In this document: piece by piece, positions 35,320-47,779 of the stretch
Numbering within the stretch: the stretch's first letter is position 1
Layout: the number at the start of each line of letters is the position of its first letter
Assembly: GCA_914767715.1 (NCBI GenBank)
Contig: OU612075.1
Span: 3,722,001 to 3,782,000 of the forward strand
Direction of reading: 5' to 3'
Source of the DNA: Membranipora membranacea
Lineage: Eukaryota; Bryozoa; Gymnolaemata; Cheilostomatida; Membraniporidae
DNA length: 60,000 nt
Program-made: the position numbers and the translations under genes
Notes under the pieces: model-generated
Database searches by the model: none
What the model saw: only the letters and a program-made list of their open reading frames with translations
What the model was told of the DNA's origin: nothing

Positions 35320-36273
35320 CTCTTGGGAGAGGAAGTTCATTGCTCTCCCAATGGGACTCCTGTAGGCATCCTGCAGTGGATAACAAGCTATTCGATTGTG
35401 CCGTCTCACTGTCCTCGGAAGTCAGAGCAGAGAGCATTGATATGTCCTCCCAAGTTACTGACACATAAAAAACAAATTGTCCTCGTCATGATTGTTTCCG
35501 CATCTTTTTGTCACTACTCGCTAATAAACATGTTACCGCTTCTGTTAAATGTATCTTGACAAAAGGGCACAAATCTTGCTATCGAAAGCTATTCGGTATT
35601 TACTATCAATTCCAATTAGTTGTTGTGTTGCTTTAGTTGTATAAGCATATAATTGGAATGCAAAGATGTTTTGCTGGAATTGATACACAAGAGGGATTAC
35701 GATGTGTTGAGAGTGGAGGTTTGAAGGCTGCACCTCGACCTCGAAGTGTTACAGTCACAGAGATGTCAGCTAAATCATTCCTAAACAGGCCGAAGACTGC
35801 AAAACAAACTGTTGGATACGGAGGATTGGGTGTACATTCTGACTTCATAGTACTGTACTGTACAGGTAATAAAAAAATTTAAAATACTCGCCAGGTTGAT
35901 GATGACGCATTTAGATTGAATGTCTTGAACTAAAATCAACATATATGCTACAAATTTCTCACAAAAGTGAAGTAAATTCTATGGAAATAAGTACGAAAAA
36001 TTATTATATAAATTATTATAATTTACTCGGCATAATATATTATAAAACAATTTAGGGTTAATACGGAACAACGGTAGTTTTTTTTGTCTGTAGATGATGA
36101 AATGAGAAGCAGTAAGCTCGATTTGTGTCTTGTACTACTCTTTCGATATTATTATGGTTTCAGGCCGCGGGCAGCAAACACAATATATGTATTTACTTAT
36201 TCATAGAGGTTGGCTTGAAAGTATATGAAAGAGACTACTGTGTGACTCTGGATGAGTTTAAGCCTGTATAAAT
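35320..36273. other. Region open on both strands, no gene assigned
   Basis: 35637-35882 (+) and 35848-35633 (-) are both open for 70-80 codons. The plus frame contains PRPRSVTVTEMSAKSFLN and ends at a possible donor (TACAG|GTAATAA). It could be an upstream exon of the gene at 36274, but I could not connect the phases. Confidence 0.3.
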
Positions 36274-37114
36274 ATGACTAAGACTAGTATAGATGGACCA
36301 TGGAGAAGACCTGGAGATGGAACAATGGCAGTCATTCCCACTAAGTAAGCCTACTTTCTATCATGTGCACAAGATAGGATAACTCTATGATTAGAGAATA
36401 ATTCGCCATTCTATATGATACTGTTTTTGTACTTTCATAAAGTCTTTTGATCGACCCTCACATGTGTGCGGTAACTAATTTATGTACATTTTGTAGATGG
36501 CAGTTCCCTCCAGGTACTAAGCAGCCTGAAGGTTTGTTAGTGAGGAGTGAGTTACGTCAGCTTAGGCTTGCTAAAGAGGAGGCTAAACAGAAAGCCAACA
36601 AGTCACACAAACAGCTTAATACGCAGAATGTGAGTCTTATATTATTGTAGAACAAGTTACCACGAGTGTCAAAACTACAGTTTATAAACAGAGAATTACC
36701 AAGCTTGACAACCAATGGTTGTACAATAAAGCTGGTTATTGGAGTAAGCGCTCATAAACGTCTGTCCCGTTATCACTAGATGTTGGCCCAACTAAGATTG
36801 TCGTTCTACCTGATGAGCTTTTATATATCCTATCCCATAGTTACATACAAAACTCCGAACCATTGAATTTAGCTGTGGATGGAATTATATTAAGAACCGG
36901 CCAGGTGACAATCTCTCGAAACGTCGTTTTGTATGAGTTACGATTTATTAGCAAATCAATATTGGTAATATTTAGTCTTTCCTGTTCTATCGACACACCC
37001 ATGTTTTTTTTGTACTGTATTATCTGATGTACAGGAAGACAGAGTGTGCTGAACACACCGCAGACAAGATTAAATGTGCTGAAAAGGAGAATGGCTCTTG
37101 TAAACTTATCCTGA
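36274..37114 (+). CDS. Small four-exon gene of unknown function
   Basis: Exons 36274-36344, 36497-36629, 36841-36904 and 37035-37114 splice with matching phases (2, 0, 1) and GT-AG sites into 115 codons. The protein begins MTKTSIDGPWRRPGDGTM, continues KWQFPPGTKQPEGLLVRSEL and a Lys/Glu/Gln-rich helix (LRLAKEEAKQKANKSHKQL), then IEFSCGWNYIKNRPG and a basic C-terminus RLNVLKRRMALVNLS. There is no signal peptide or membrane segment. I do not recognise the family. The short basic, helix-plus-Pro/Gly composition is reminiscent of small axonemal or cytoskeletal proteins, but that is only an impression. More 5' exons may exist. Introns are 152, 211 and 130 bp, much shorter than in neighbouring genes. 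Confidence 0.5.
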
Positions 37115-37779
37115 ACAAATCAACAAGAAACACATAATGCAAAGCCTTAATTTGTGCAAGCATCAAGAGTCGACGAGAAAAACGTCAATATCTGTCTTCA
37201 AGCATAGGTTAACTTTCTCCAATCCCAGTCCAAACATCATCAGACAACAGCTTAAGCATACATTGTCAAGCCTCTGTGCCCAAACTATAACAATTCAATT
37301 TCTGGCAAAGGTGTTTTTTTATGGTAATCAATGGGCATGACATCTGTATGAATACCTATATTATTTATTGTTTTATCTCAATAAGAAAGGTCTTCAGCGA
37401 TTTTAGCAGTCTTTTAGGCATCATTGAGTGATTAACCTTCATATATATATGTTTAATTCTGTTCTGTTTCATTCTTACTTCCTCCACAGTCCACACGTGC
37501 CAACCTCTTTGCTCAATCATGATACAATTATACTTTGTACAATAAACCAAACTGTAAGACAATGCCTGTATCAATTTTATCTTGGCAGTACTATCTAAGT
37601 GGATCACGGGTCACTTGTCACTCACACAATAAAACCAGAGACTGATGGATATGGGTTCATATTATCTAGGAGTCATCAATAAGACAACATTCTAATTACC
37701 AGGGAGTACAGGAAGGAGCAGACAACTCCAAAGTGTAGTGCGCACAGATACAAACTCCCTTATTATTATAAACATATCT

Positions 37780-38010
37780 GGTGTGGATTAACTGACACCC
37801 ATGCAGAATTGCTGCATACATTATGACTGTCAATGTTGGACCACACATGAAGACTTAACAACAAACAACACAGCTGTCAACTGTAGGAGGATGGTCAACT
37901 ACTTATAGACCACACATGCAGAATAGCTGCATAGCTTACAACTGTCATTGTTAGACCACGCCTCCTTCCCATTACTGGATAGAGCTGTCTGTGTAGGTGA
38001 TTTCTACCAT
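37780..38010 (+). repeat. Dispersed repeat, copy 1 of 3
   Basis: ATTATGACTGTCAATGTTGG, then ACCACACATGAAGACT, and later TTAGACCACGCCTCC and TCTGTGTAGGTGATTTCTACC. The same ordered words occur at about 45368-45625 and about 54198-54410. It has no coding content. Confidence 0.75.
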
Positions 38011-39639
38011 ATACATGTATCATAATCATTCATACTTATATGTATAAATCAGATTTTGGCAACTCAAGTACGTAAATGGTAACTGTCAGTGTTAGAACAC
38101 GCCTCAAGCAAAGCGTCATTCTCAGGTCCAGTCATGACTGCAAAATCACAGCACCAAACCAGATGGAGATTATTCAATACCAAATCCAACTAGAAGCGGT
38201 CACACTTGAATTATGATTATTAGTGGTTAAAAATATAAAGTCAAATAACTGGTGAATAATATGCACCTTACCCTTATAATCCCTGTGGCCTGGGTTATTA
38301 CATGATGATAACTGCTAACTGACAGCCGATTGCTGTTTATGGCAGCCATATCTAGAGGGCATGTCATATCAATATTGATCATGCGTCATAAGATTCAAAC
38401 TTATTACTGATAACATCCATCCCGGAGTTTTAATTGCTACATCGCATTACAAAAACTGATAGGTAGCAAGTTGCTGTTCTAGGCGCCCATATTGGATCAT
38501 TTGAAATCAAATTGGATATCGCCATATAATTCGGCATACCCAGGAACCTTACAAGCGTATTTGATGAGTTGTTATATCACAATTCAAGAGAGCGATGGGT
38601 ATTCATTCACTAATCACTAGAGCAATTGGCTAATAGTACATGTTAAGTTTGATTCAGTTTGTAATTTCTCATCTAGACATAGGGACAAACTGGTGTAATA
38701 CAGACGATTGAGACCACAGGTACATCTATAGTGATATAACGAAGATGCCCGTTGAGTAATCTTTTTGGTTTGAAGAAGTGATGTGAATAATATGAAAGAG
38801 AAGACAGAGAGACGGTGGAGGGACAATTGAACACACACATATGCAGGAAGATAAACTGGGGAGATGTTATGTTATATTCTAATAAAGGTTGATGACAGAT
38901 TATCATTTAAGCGGCGGCGCTTTCGTCAGCAGAAGCTAAACTTTGTATTCTGATCAAAAATGGAAAATGGATAAAAAATCTTAAGCATTAATCCATCCGA
39001 ATATGATTTGAAACATCTACTACGAAGGAAAACATACAATAATGAGACAGCTACCGGATATTGAATGACGGGGAGAACAAACCTTACCTGACAATACTTT
39101 AACGTTCAACGCAACAAAATCATATATGGTATAGCAGTTCAGTTTTACAAGTTGTCAAGATGTCACAAGTTTATAAATTATTTATTATCAGTATTCCGAT
39201 ATCCTATTATGGGCGAAAAAAAATGCTGTGCAGACAACTTTTCCATTTGATAACGACATACCAACAATGCAGATTTAACTGTGATTCTTAGGAAGATCGG
39301 GTCATTTGAATATATTTCTCACTAACATCGGATTATGGACATTTTATGCCTCACCAAGATTGTTGATATATTAATTTTATCCTGGACTGTTGAGCTGATA
39401 TGATAAGGCTCTGAAAACCTTTTATCTCTGCCCCTGACCTAGCATTGACATGCATCAAACATCTCATTCACAAATGAAATGGAACTAATAATATCATAAT
39501 TTGGCAACATGCCCTATAAATAAAATGTACTCCAATATAACATACCCCGTCATATGATGATACTGAGGAGTCGAGTTACCCATAGTCTTATTATTCTTCT
39601 CATCATATGTTGGAACCTGTAAACATCATTGTCGTCATC

Positions 39640-40030
39640 ATTATATCAAAACTGACAGGTAAGCTTAAGTTGAGTTGATCTTGAGTATCATGAGTTATTT
39701 TGATCAACTGTGAGGGCAATGAATGGAGAGACAAAAAAGTTTTAACCCTTATCATTTTGGGGGGGGGGGGGCTGTGAGGTATATATCACAGAACACAGAC
39801 TAACCTGTAGCTTACTGTGTGGTGTATGATGAGATGATACTCTACTGCCTGATGATGTTAGTACAGCTGCAGACCGAGATCTGGGAGGTAGAGGGGGGAG
39901 TAGAATCACCACTAGATGGAGTCTTATGCAGTGATGATTTCATAGATGAGCGCCCTCTCTGTGAGCGAGGTGGTACTACAGACTCCAGGCTGTATAATGA
40001 TGGTAACAGTAACATACAGCTGTCAGATTA
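39640..40030 (+). repeat. Duplicated segment, copy 1 (second copy 55160-55700)
   Basis: The words CAGGTAAGCTT, GTGTATGATGAGAT, ATACTCTACTGCCTG, GATCTGGGAGGTAGAGGGGG and CTAGATGGAGTCTTATG occur in the same order at both places. The second copy has lost 14 bp (GATTTCATAGATGA region), which destroys the minus-strand open frame present here. Confidence 0.75.
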
Positions 40031-40244
40031 TTGAGCATTTCACATGAGCAGAATATTTGTCTATATTGAGCTGAGAAAAATATCAATTAAAGACCTAGAC
40101 ACAATAACACTTCACCACAGCGTACAACCAGCCATGCCAAAAGAGCTGACATATGAATTATAACAAGTAATGGCTATATACACCATACAGTAACTACATG
40201 TTATAGCTGAGAGGATATTCCGAGCATTTTGTCAATACATAGTT

Positions 40245-43200
40245 TTAGTTTGAGCGAGCTGATCGATTCTGTAAGCTTTTCAGTCCTAAATTCATTATGC
40301 AGCTCTTTCTTGAGCTCTCTCTCTCTTGAGTAACCACAAGACTGGCCTCATCAGAACTGGAGTGAAAATCATCATCAGGCAATAGATCTGCGTTTAATGA
40401 TGAGCCTCCGGATTCTATAATAATAGATCAATAACAATACAGAAGGTCAAGTGTTATCAGGTGTTATATACAGACAGCTGTTTACTGGTTAAGTTAGTAG
40501 TTGTCCCCTTATTGAACCTTATGTTCAGAGAGTGGACAACTACAGATTGATTTGAAAAACATGAGTAAATACGCCTAGCAGTAGTTTCAGGGATCTGACA
40601 ACTCTTGAGAGGTTTGTAAACATGCTGTACTAGATCCAATAGGACCTAGGCAACAGTGTCATCCACACATCAGCACAATTAGGTAGATAGGTTAACAACT
40701 GAACAACACAGAGGTGGAGTTTGTATTGGTGAGACTGTCTACTTGTATGGAGCACAGCCAGCCCTCAATGGTATTCAGGAAGCCCCCCTTCCCCTAAACA
40801 ACCACCTATAGCCGCGATGATCTTCCTGGAAAATAAATCAAGGACTGGCTGTGGTTTGTAGTTTGTGAGATACGAACCTGGGAACGCCAGATCTTTGTCA
40901 CATAGTTTAGCTTTATGTCGGGCTGTAGCAGATAGGCGTGCCTGTCCTGAATCTATTGCAGCGTAGTAAATATCCATAAGTAGGTCACGAGCGTTTATAT
41001 CTACCGCTAGAAGGACCGCCGTATCAAATCGAAACATTCGATAAATATAAATCTACACATAACATAAAACCTTGTAAGTAAAAACAGCAAGTACATCATT
41101 TGATGACTTATACAAACAGATAATACAACCCAAAGCAGACCATTACTACACAGCTAGACTGAATTCTACTCAGATATCTCAACGCATCATATCATAATAT
41201 GTGTAATAATCTAACAGTAGGCTGCAGCAGTGAAATATAACCTCATAACCCTCTGTGTCGGCTTGAGTTCATGATACTGAAACTGTGATATGAACGACAG
41301 AATAATTATCCTTACATGAATAAATCCAAACTTGTGTATCATAACAAGTGATAGTGTGTCAGAACAATAAACCATTGCAAGTGTGTTAGTTAAAAAAACA
41401 ACTAAAAGTGAGTATTACCTGACTAGATGATGGAAGGAGCGTTGTGCTAGGTTATCTATATGTACTCTATACTCCAGTATTATAACCGCAGCTAATACTA
41501 TCTGTGGGGCGTAAAAATATCCCAGGGTGGCCTCCAGTAAATCTGTAAGGTAAAGTCAATTATATTATTGGAGGCAGTAAATGACATGGGAGTCGGTGAA
41601 TCGATTACTAAGACCAACAGAGACAGGTATCTAATTGTTTTTGATCATATCATACACATATGAATAAAGGGATGCTTTGGATGTCTTATCACATTTTCTT
41701 TAGCGGTAAGTACTTACGACAAGGCTGCTTTACAGTTTAGTTGATGCACAACTTTTGACCAAACCTCAAAAATCTTTGTATGTAGTATGTATGTAGTAAT
41801 TGAGGAAGGTGTGTGGTGTTTTTACTTTGACTTATACAAAGAATATGGTCTCCATGAGTCAAATACTGATGACAAGAGATCCAATGTTAGTTTAAGTCAC
41901 ACATGACCGACTGACCGTTCCTTCGTTAGCCTTACTCAGAAGTTGTCTGAGCAGGATGTTCATGATGCTCACCAAGCATTGAAACAATCATGACTCTCTG
42001 TGTTCCAGCTCATAGCTGTTAATAATTTGGTAGCCTGAAACAGAATATAGACTGTCAACGGACACAATCTGGCGAAACCGAAACAAGTCAAAACAATAAC
42101 TGAATATATAGGCTTACCAATATTCACTGTTATTGACTAGATTAAAATTAGTGACAGAAATGTCTTTTGAGTAACAACTTATTTATTCACGGGTAACCCA
42201 TATAAAATTGAAATATAATCCATATTAGAGAGACATGTACTGTTATAGTTGGCTCTATGGTTTTACCTGAAAACCTAATCATTCCTGAGTAAGCTAACCT
42301 TACCTGTGTAACCTTGCCTTACCTGAGTAAAGAAGTTAGATTTGAGATATTCTTTGATGATTAGAGGACATGATAGATCTGAGTTACACAGATTCTCACC
42401 AGTTAACTTCATTATACCAACAGGTCCTCTACAATGAGAGCAGAAATTAGAACTACAGCCCCATCCACTAATACACTGATACATTGTACATACATGGCTC
42501 AATGTTAGTGATGATAATCAGGGTATGTTTATATATAACATAACATAATAGGCTTCATAAGGGTACGAATATTTTGACAGGGAGATGAGCCAATAGAGAT
42601 CATGACAGTATTGGGTTATGAGTAGTGTATTTACCTGCCAAATGTTATTAGTAGTGTATTTCTAGTAGATGGGACACTGCATGTATGCTGTGTACTGTGA
42701 TTACACCATGATATCCTCCTCACATGTGGAGATAATCTACAAAATAGAGCATGATAAACTGACTATATCTCAAATGTAAGGCAGTAGCGATTTTTGGATC
42801 ATTTAAAATATGTTTTCGACAAAATTGAGTATTAATTTGATAATAGGAACCAAGACTTTCTTGTTAACTGGCGAGATAAATAAATTAGCATAACTCGCTA
42901 TAAATGTGTGGGGTGGTACTGGATAACGCATGAGCCAAGATAAGATAACTACAAAATATGACGCTCAAATGCCAGGTTAAAAGTAAGTAAAATTACAAAG
43001 TAGCACACAGTGCTGCATATTACACCACTGAGCCTTGTAAAAAAACTCTATACGTTTAACCAAATTATCTAAATAACAGGTTTTGAAAATGTAGCACTCA
43101 CCTGAAGAAATTGGAGAGTTCAATATGAGGCACAAATTCCACTCCTTCTAGAGTAAGACTCAAGCATGTCAAAGCTTTATCATATACCTGTAATAGCTTC

Positions 43201-44634
43201 AATATTTAATTGCTTGCAAGTTTTTGACAAAAACATAAAATTTGTCAACAAGAGCTAGAAAAAATAGCAGTCCAAGTAAGCCGAACTTGACTCCAAGGAT
43301 TTCGACTAAGGATATAATTCACATCAAAATCCTACATCACACTATCGCCACATATTTGCTATTATATATTCAACCCGATTGATGAAAAGTGTCAAACTCG
43401 TATTATCCTCATAAATATTATTGATATCGAGCTGCAGAATATTTACCTGTAGTTCACCCTTATTATTGAGCACAGCTAGTAAAGCACCAGATGGATGCCA
43501 CTCTATAAAGTCAGCCTGATATTCAGTACGCACTGTCAGGTTGTTCTTTAAGTTCTCACTGTAATATAATCAGTCATATTGAGGCATGCAGGGGTAGACA
43601 GAGGCAAAAAAGAACACACAGATAGATCCTAATCACAGGGCATTTTGCACTTCTAATTTGGTCAGATATTTAATTCTTGTACAGTAAGTCATAAAATCAG
43701 TATGCTTTGCGGAATTCAGTTCAGGTTATTCAGATACCAAATTCGGTTACCATATTCCACCTGAGAGATATTATATGGTTTTACCTACAGTTAATAATAG
43801 GACTGAGTTGTCCTAACCAGGGAGGGTAGGAGGGGTATATCCCACCCTCTCTGCTCTTACATACCTGTAGAGTAGCAGGGAGTTGTCCTCACACGAGGCG
43901 ATAAAATTCTGTAGTGTAGGTATTATCTCATTTGAGCTTGACGAGATTGCTGGTGAGCGGTACACTGGTGTGATGTGTTCTGTGTATACAGGATTTTGTG
44001 AGCTCATAAGTACATATATCAGCTCTACAGCTCTTTGCGTTTACAGATCTCTCTACACTAACCAACTTACTACCATCTCTCCCGCTATAATAAATAAAAT
44101 ACTATGAGGTTACGCAGCAATAAACATATTAGTGAGCAGACTGGCAAACGGGTATAATTCAGTGTCAAATCAGGTTATAGTGAGTGAGACCGTCTGTAGA
44201 GACTGTAGTATAGGAACCGGGGTGCAGCTAAGCATTGAAGACCAAAAACCCTAAACATGTATCAATACATTAAACCTGATCTGGCTTGGGAAACTGATGG
44301 TCAAATTCAGTGTAATCCTTATAAAACCATGTCAAGTTACTGTATAAACTGACATGTATCCACGGTGGGCAGGATCACTTCTCTTAAAAATCAGCTACCA
44401 AAACAGAACATCGACAGGTTCACATTCTGTTTTAGTATATGCCAGTATATGAGGTTTTCCTCCACTTAGTGTTACAATACACGGATTAGCTCGCTCTTCC
44501 TGATTGGTCATTGGAGCCCATGGCCACGCCTCCTCTGACGCTATTGGCCAATAGACAAGTAAAGCATCAGCAGTGGGAGCTACCTGTATCTGTCGATTAC
44601 GGCCAGGTCTGCCGGGTAAATCCAACAGGTGTAT
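40245..44634 (-). CDS. WDPCP: WDPCP / Fritz homologue (planar cell polarity and ciliogenesis effector), N-terminus not found
   Basis: Ten exons: 44634-44399, 44002-43865, 43558-43447, 43187-43102, 42736-42635, 42428-42323, 42034-41936, 41542-41419, 41038-40878, 40414-40245. Landmarks are EEAWPWAPMTNQEERAN, FIASCEDNSLLLY, HPSGALLAVLNNKGELQ, CRGPVGIMKL (frame-joined), AMSWNTESHDCF, LLRQLL, LGYFYAPQ, and AVLLAVDINARDLLMDIYY. They match vertebrate WDPCP in order from about its residue 240 to the C-terminal region. The protein works with the CPLANE complex and septins at the ciliary base. Exon 7 lacks one base (GCTTG-GTGAGC near 41973), and exon 9 requires an acceptor at a CG. N-terminal exons, about 240 residues, were not found in 44.6-47.8 kb. 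Either this copy is a pseudogene or the sequence has small errors. Confidence 0.85.
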
Positions 44635-46629
44635 CTGTGGAAAACGAATAAAATAAATTAAAAAAAAACATCTCAGACAGAATGAGGCATTAATTTTGGA
44701 AAATCAGCCCTTTTAACTTATTTCACCGATATACACTTAAAGATAAATCAGCTAAAACTCTTCTGACTTTTGATTTAACTGGAGCATGATACAGTAAACT
44801 CATAGATTTATATCTTTAGCATTCTTTCATACATTTCTTATTTTCCCAACCGTTAATTCTTCGGCTAATCAGCTCCCTAACTGCAACACTATTATCCGAT
44901 CTTATTATTCTTCAATACTTTTTTTACCTCATAACTCATAACCAGAATGTAATGCCACATGTTATTAACTCTGTGTTTAACTTTGGTAGTAAGCGTAATG
45001 TTTTTTTTTACTGTTTTCAGAGGTCAACAAGTGACCTATAATAAAATTATTTTTGTTATCTGTACACTTCTAAGAAAATCTCTATGAATAAAAAAAAAAA
45101 TTAATTGACAATACACAATCTCAAACTGAACAAAGATTCCTAAGAGGATCAGGTCGATCACAATGTTATTATTGACTTGATCTCACTGGGAATTCCAAAA
45201 AGGTGCATTGTGGGATGCTCATAAGTATCCTACTATGTCCAACTACAAATGCTAGTCAACAAGGGCAGAAAAGCTTCATATATTATGAGTGTCACACATG
45301 GATACTTTTCTAGAAACATTATAACTGTCAACATTAGCAAATGCAGTCATATACTGTTAGACCACCCATGCAAAATAGCTGCATACATTATGACTGTCAA
45401 TGTTGGACCACACATGAAGACTTTTCAACACACAAAACAACTGTCAACATTAGGAGGATTGTCAACTACTAAGACAACACATGCAGGGTGGCTGCATAAG
45501 TTATAGCTGTCAGCGGTTAGACCACACCTCCTTCCCATTTAGGATCTTACTATATACAATGAGTTAAAGACTTAAACTCCTTGCTAATGCTATATATATA
45601 TATCTGTCTGAGTAGGTAATTTCTACCATATATGACCATTAATATGATTATATATTATCAACCAGTGTATGGCGACTCTAGTAATGTATGTGTGCCAATG
45701 TATCGATCAAGTAGCAGGGCTACTAAGTTTATTGCTTTAATTTGTGGACAAGATTTGGATTAACTCGACACAAATGTACTCAGGTGATTTGAGATAATAT
45801 TAATAAAGCGTTCAATATGATATTGCATTTCTGACCAAAATATATACAAACAAATTCTAACAATTGATGACAAAGATCTTCAAAATGCCCCACATCTCGA
45901 TCTATCCACTATTCTCATTTCTATATAATATCACACCATGTGTAAAATACAGAGCAAGCTACCATAATGAGATGCACCCTGCCAAGCAGACAATCTACCC
46001 TTGGTTCAAGTAGTGAGCGTTTTCCTTCAGAGAAAGTTTAATAAAGAAGACTACTTCTAGTTTACAGTTATCTGATGAGCAGAGCGCTATGAAGAAGTTT
46101 TCAATCACAGCTACGAAATTATACAGATTTCAGTCTTTTGAGCAGGTGTGACAATTATTGAGGTTATCAGATATGTATATAAATAAATACTTAAATAATA
46201 ATAACATATCAGTTTTATATGAAATTTTTTATCAATTGGAGCAATTACATTGAGTAGAAATGAGCACGACATTTCAATGTTATCGGACCTTGGTTTGATA
46301 GTGGAATGAAAATAACCCAGTACCAATATACATATCTAATAATATATATACAACATTATAAAGCAACTTTGAACAACCTCGCCTTGAACTAATGAAATTA
46401 AGGGAGTATCAAGCCAAGCAATCAGATTCTAACTGTAAGTCAATTTGGTCATGTTACACTTTGAGAGTCATTCTCTTTCCAAAAATGGGTATGGTTGGAG
46501 ACTAAATGCTTGGTCATTGGTAAATAACAAAAACTGCAGTATTAATACTGAGCACAAACCTAAATATTCAGTTTGCAAAACGATAAAATGTTCCTCCTTC
46601 CTCCACAATATACCGTACCAAATACGTAA
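44635..46629. other. Region upstream of the WDPCP exons
   Basis: I found no exon matching the WDPCP N-terminus on the minus strand. It holds repeat copy 2 (about 45368-45625) and, at 45115-45275, sequence duplicated at 47620-47780. Confidence 0.4.
45368..45625 (+). repeat. Dispersed repeat, copy 2 of 3 (empty-site paralogue of the P element)
   Basis: Same ordered words as 37780-38010. Just upstream, 45270-45290 reads GAAAAGCTTCATATATTATG without interruption. The corresponding site at 47771-47780 / 54191-54205 is split by the P element. Confidence 0.75.
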
Positions 46630-46713
46630 TCAAGCCGGACATATTAACATCATTATTAACATCATTATTAAGATCATTATTAAGATCATTATTAAGATCA
46701 TTATTAACATCAT
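46630..46713 (+). repeat. 12-bp microsatellite-like repeat
   Basis: The units ATCATTATTAAC and ATCATTATTAAG are repeated about six times. Confidence 0.9.
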
Positions 46714-46810
46714 CACAGTTTGATCTTTTAATCATACCCTCTACACACACTCTGTAAGATAAGGCAGCAGAGCTTACCATATCAATGATCTAAAAGGGCA
46801 TATTATATGG

Positions 46811-46978
46811 GGGGAGGATGGTTCGACGGCGAGCAATCAGTTAGCAGCTATTCACTGTAAGGTGTCTAGTACTGCAAGTGTGGTGGGTACAACTCCTACT
46901 GGGGGAGCTGTCAACTATTCTGGTGCAATTCTAATCATTATATTATAATGATTAGAATTGTACCAGAATAGTTGACAG
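46811..46978 (+). repeat. Diverged tRNA-like SINE head followed by 71-bp palindrome
   Basis: 46811-46907 follows the SINE head: GGCGAGCAATCAGTTAGC at box A, GGGTACAACTCC at the box B position, GGGGGAGCT at its end. From 46908 to 46978 the sequence is an almost perfect palindrome: 35-base arms, one mismatch, one central base, left arm starting CTGTCAACTATTCTGGT. Confidence 0.8.
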
Positions 46979-47229
46979 TTGGCATTGCCAAAGGAAATAT
47001 GGATGCTGGACTGGAACAGTGAACAGTGAAAAGCTAGCATGCTAACTGATTGCTATTAATAAATTTTATTAATTATCATATTATGTTACTTAAATTTTTC
47101 AATATAAGAAGCGAGACCAACAATGTAATGACTATATAGTGTGATGAATTATATTCTGAATCTCGGATATTAGAGCACAGACAGACATAGACAATGTATT
47201 GTAAGGTTCTCGCTCTTCCAGCCTGTGAA

Positions 47230-47779
47230 CTACAACGTATGAGGCTCAAAGGCCAGGTTAAAAGTTAGTAAATTAAAAAGCATAACACAGTACTGCATCA
47301 TTAAACAGCTGAACCTTGTCACATTATTTTAGGAAAAAATGAGTTCTTTAGTTGTAAGAAAACTATGTATCTTTAACCAAATAACAGGTTTTGACAATGC
47401 AGCACTCACCCGAAGAAATTGGAGAGTTGAATATGAGGCACAAATTTCACTCCTTTTAGAGTAAGACTCAAGTATGTCCAAGCTTTATCATATACATGTA
47501 ATACATTCAATGTTTATATATTTATATATTATATATCTTTATATCTGTGGAAAACAAACAAAACTAATTAAGCAACACATCTCAATCGGAATGGGGAATT
47601 TATTGACAGTCCAGCAACGCAATCTGAAATTGAGATTCCACAGAGGATCAAGCTGATCATAAATTATTGTTATTGACTTGATCTTACTGAGAATTCAAAA
47701 AAAGGTGCATTGTGGGATACTCATAAGTATCCTAGTATAATCTAATTACAAATGCCAGTCAACAGGAGCAGAATAGCTT
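47230..47779 (-). pseudogene. Partial duplicate of the WDPCP exon 4 region
   Basis: 47400-47500 copies exon 4 and flanks of WDPCP (43090-43200). The donor-side base before GTGAG is changed, and the acceptor AG has become AT (CATATACATG versus CATATACCTG on the plus strand). It is followed by short copies of 44630-44690 and 45115-45275. Intervening exons are missing, so it cannot make a product. Confidence 0.75.

Larger units (their letters stand above)
37115..40244. other. Spacer with dispersed repeats, downstream of WDPCP
   Basis: It contains the first copy of a repeat at 37780-38010 and the first copy of a duplicated segment at 39640-40030. The latter is open in the minus strand for 57 codons (LPSLYSLESVVPPRSQ...), ends at a stop near 39852, and could be an extra C-terminal exon of WDPCP. 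There is a 12-base G tract at about 39759. No independent gene is recognised. Confidence 0.4.
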
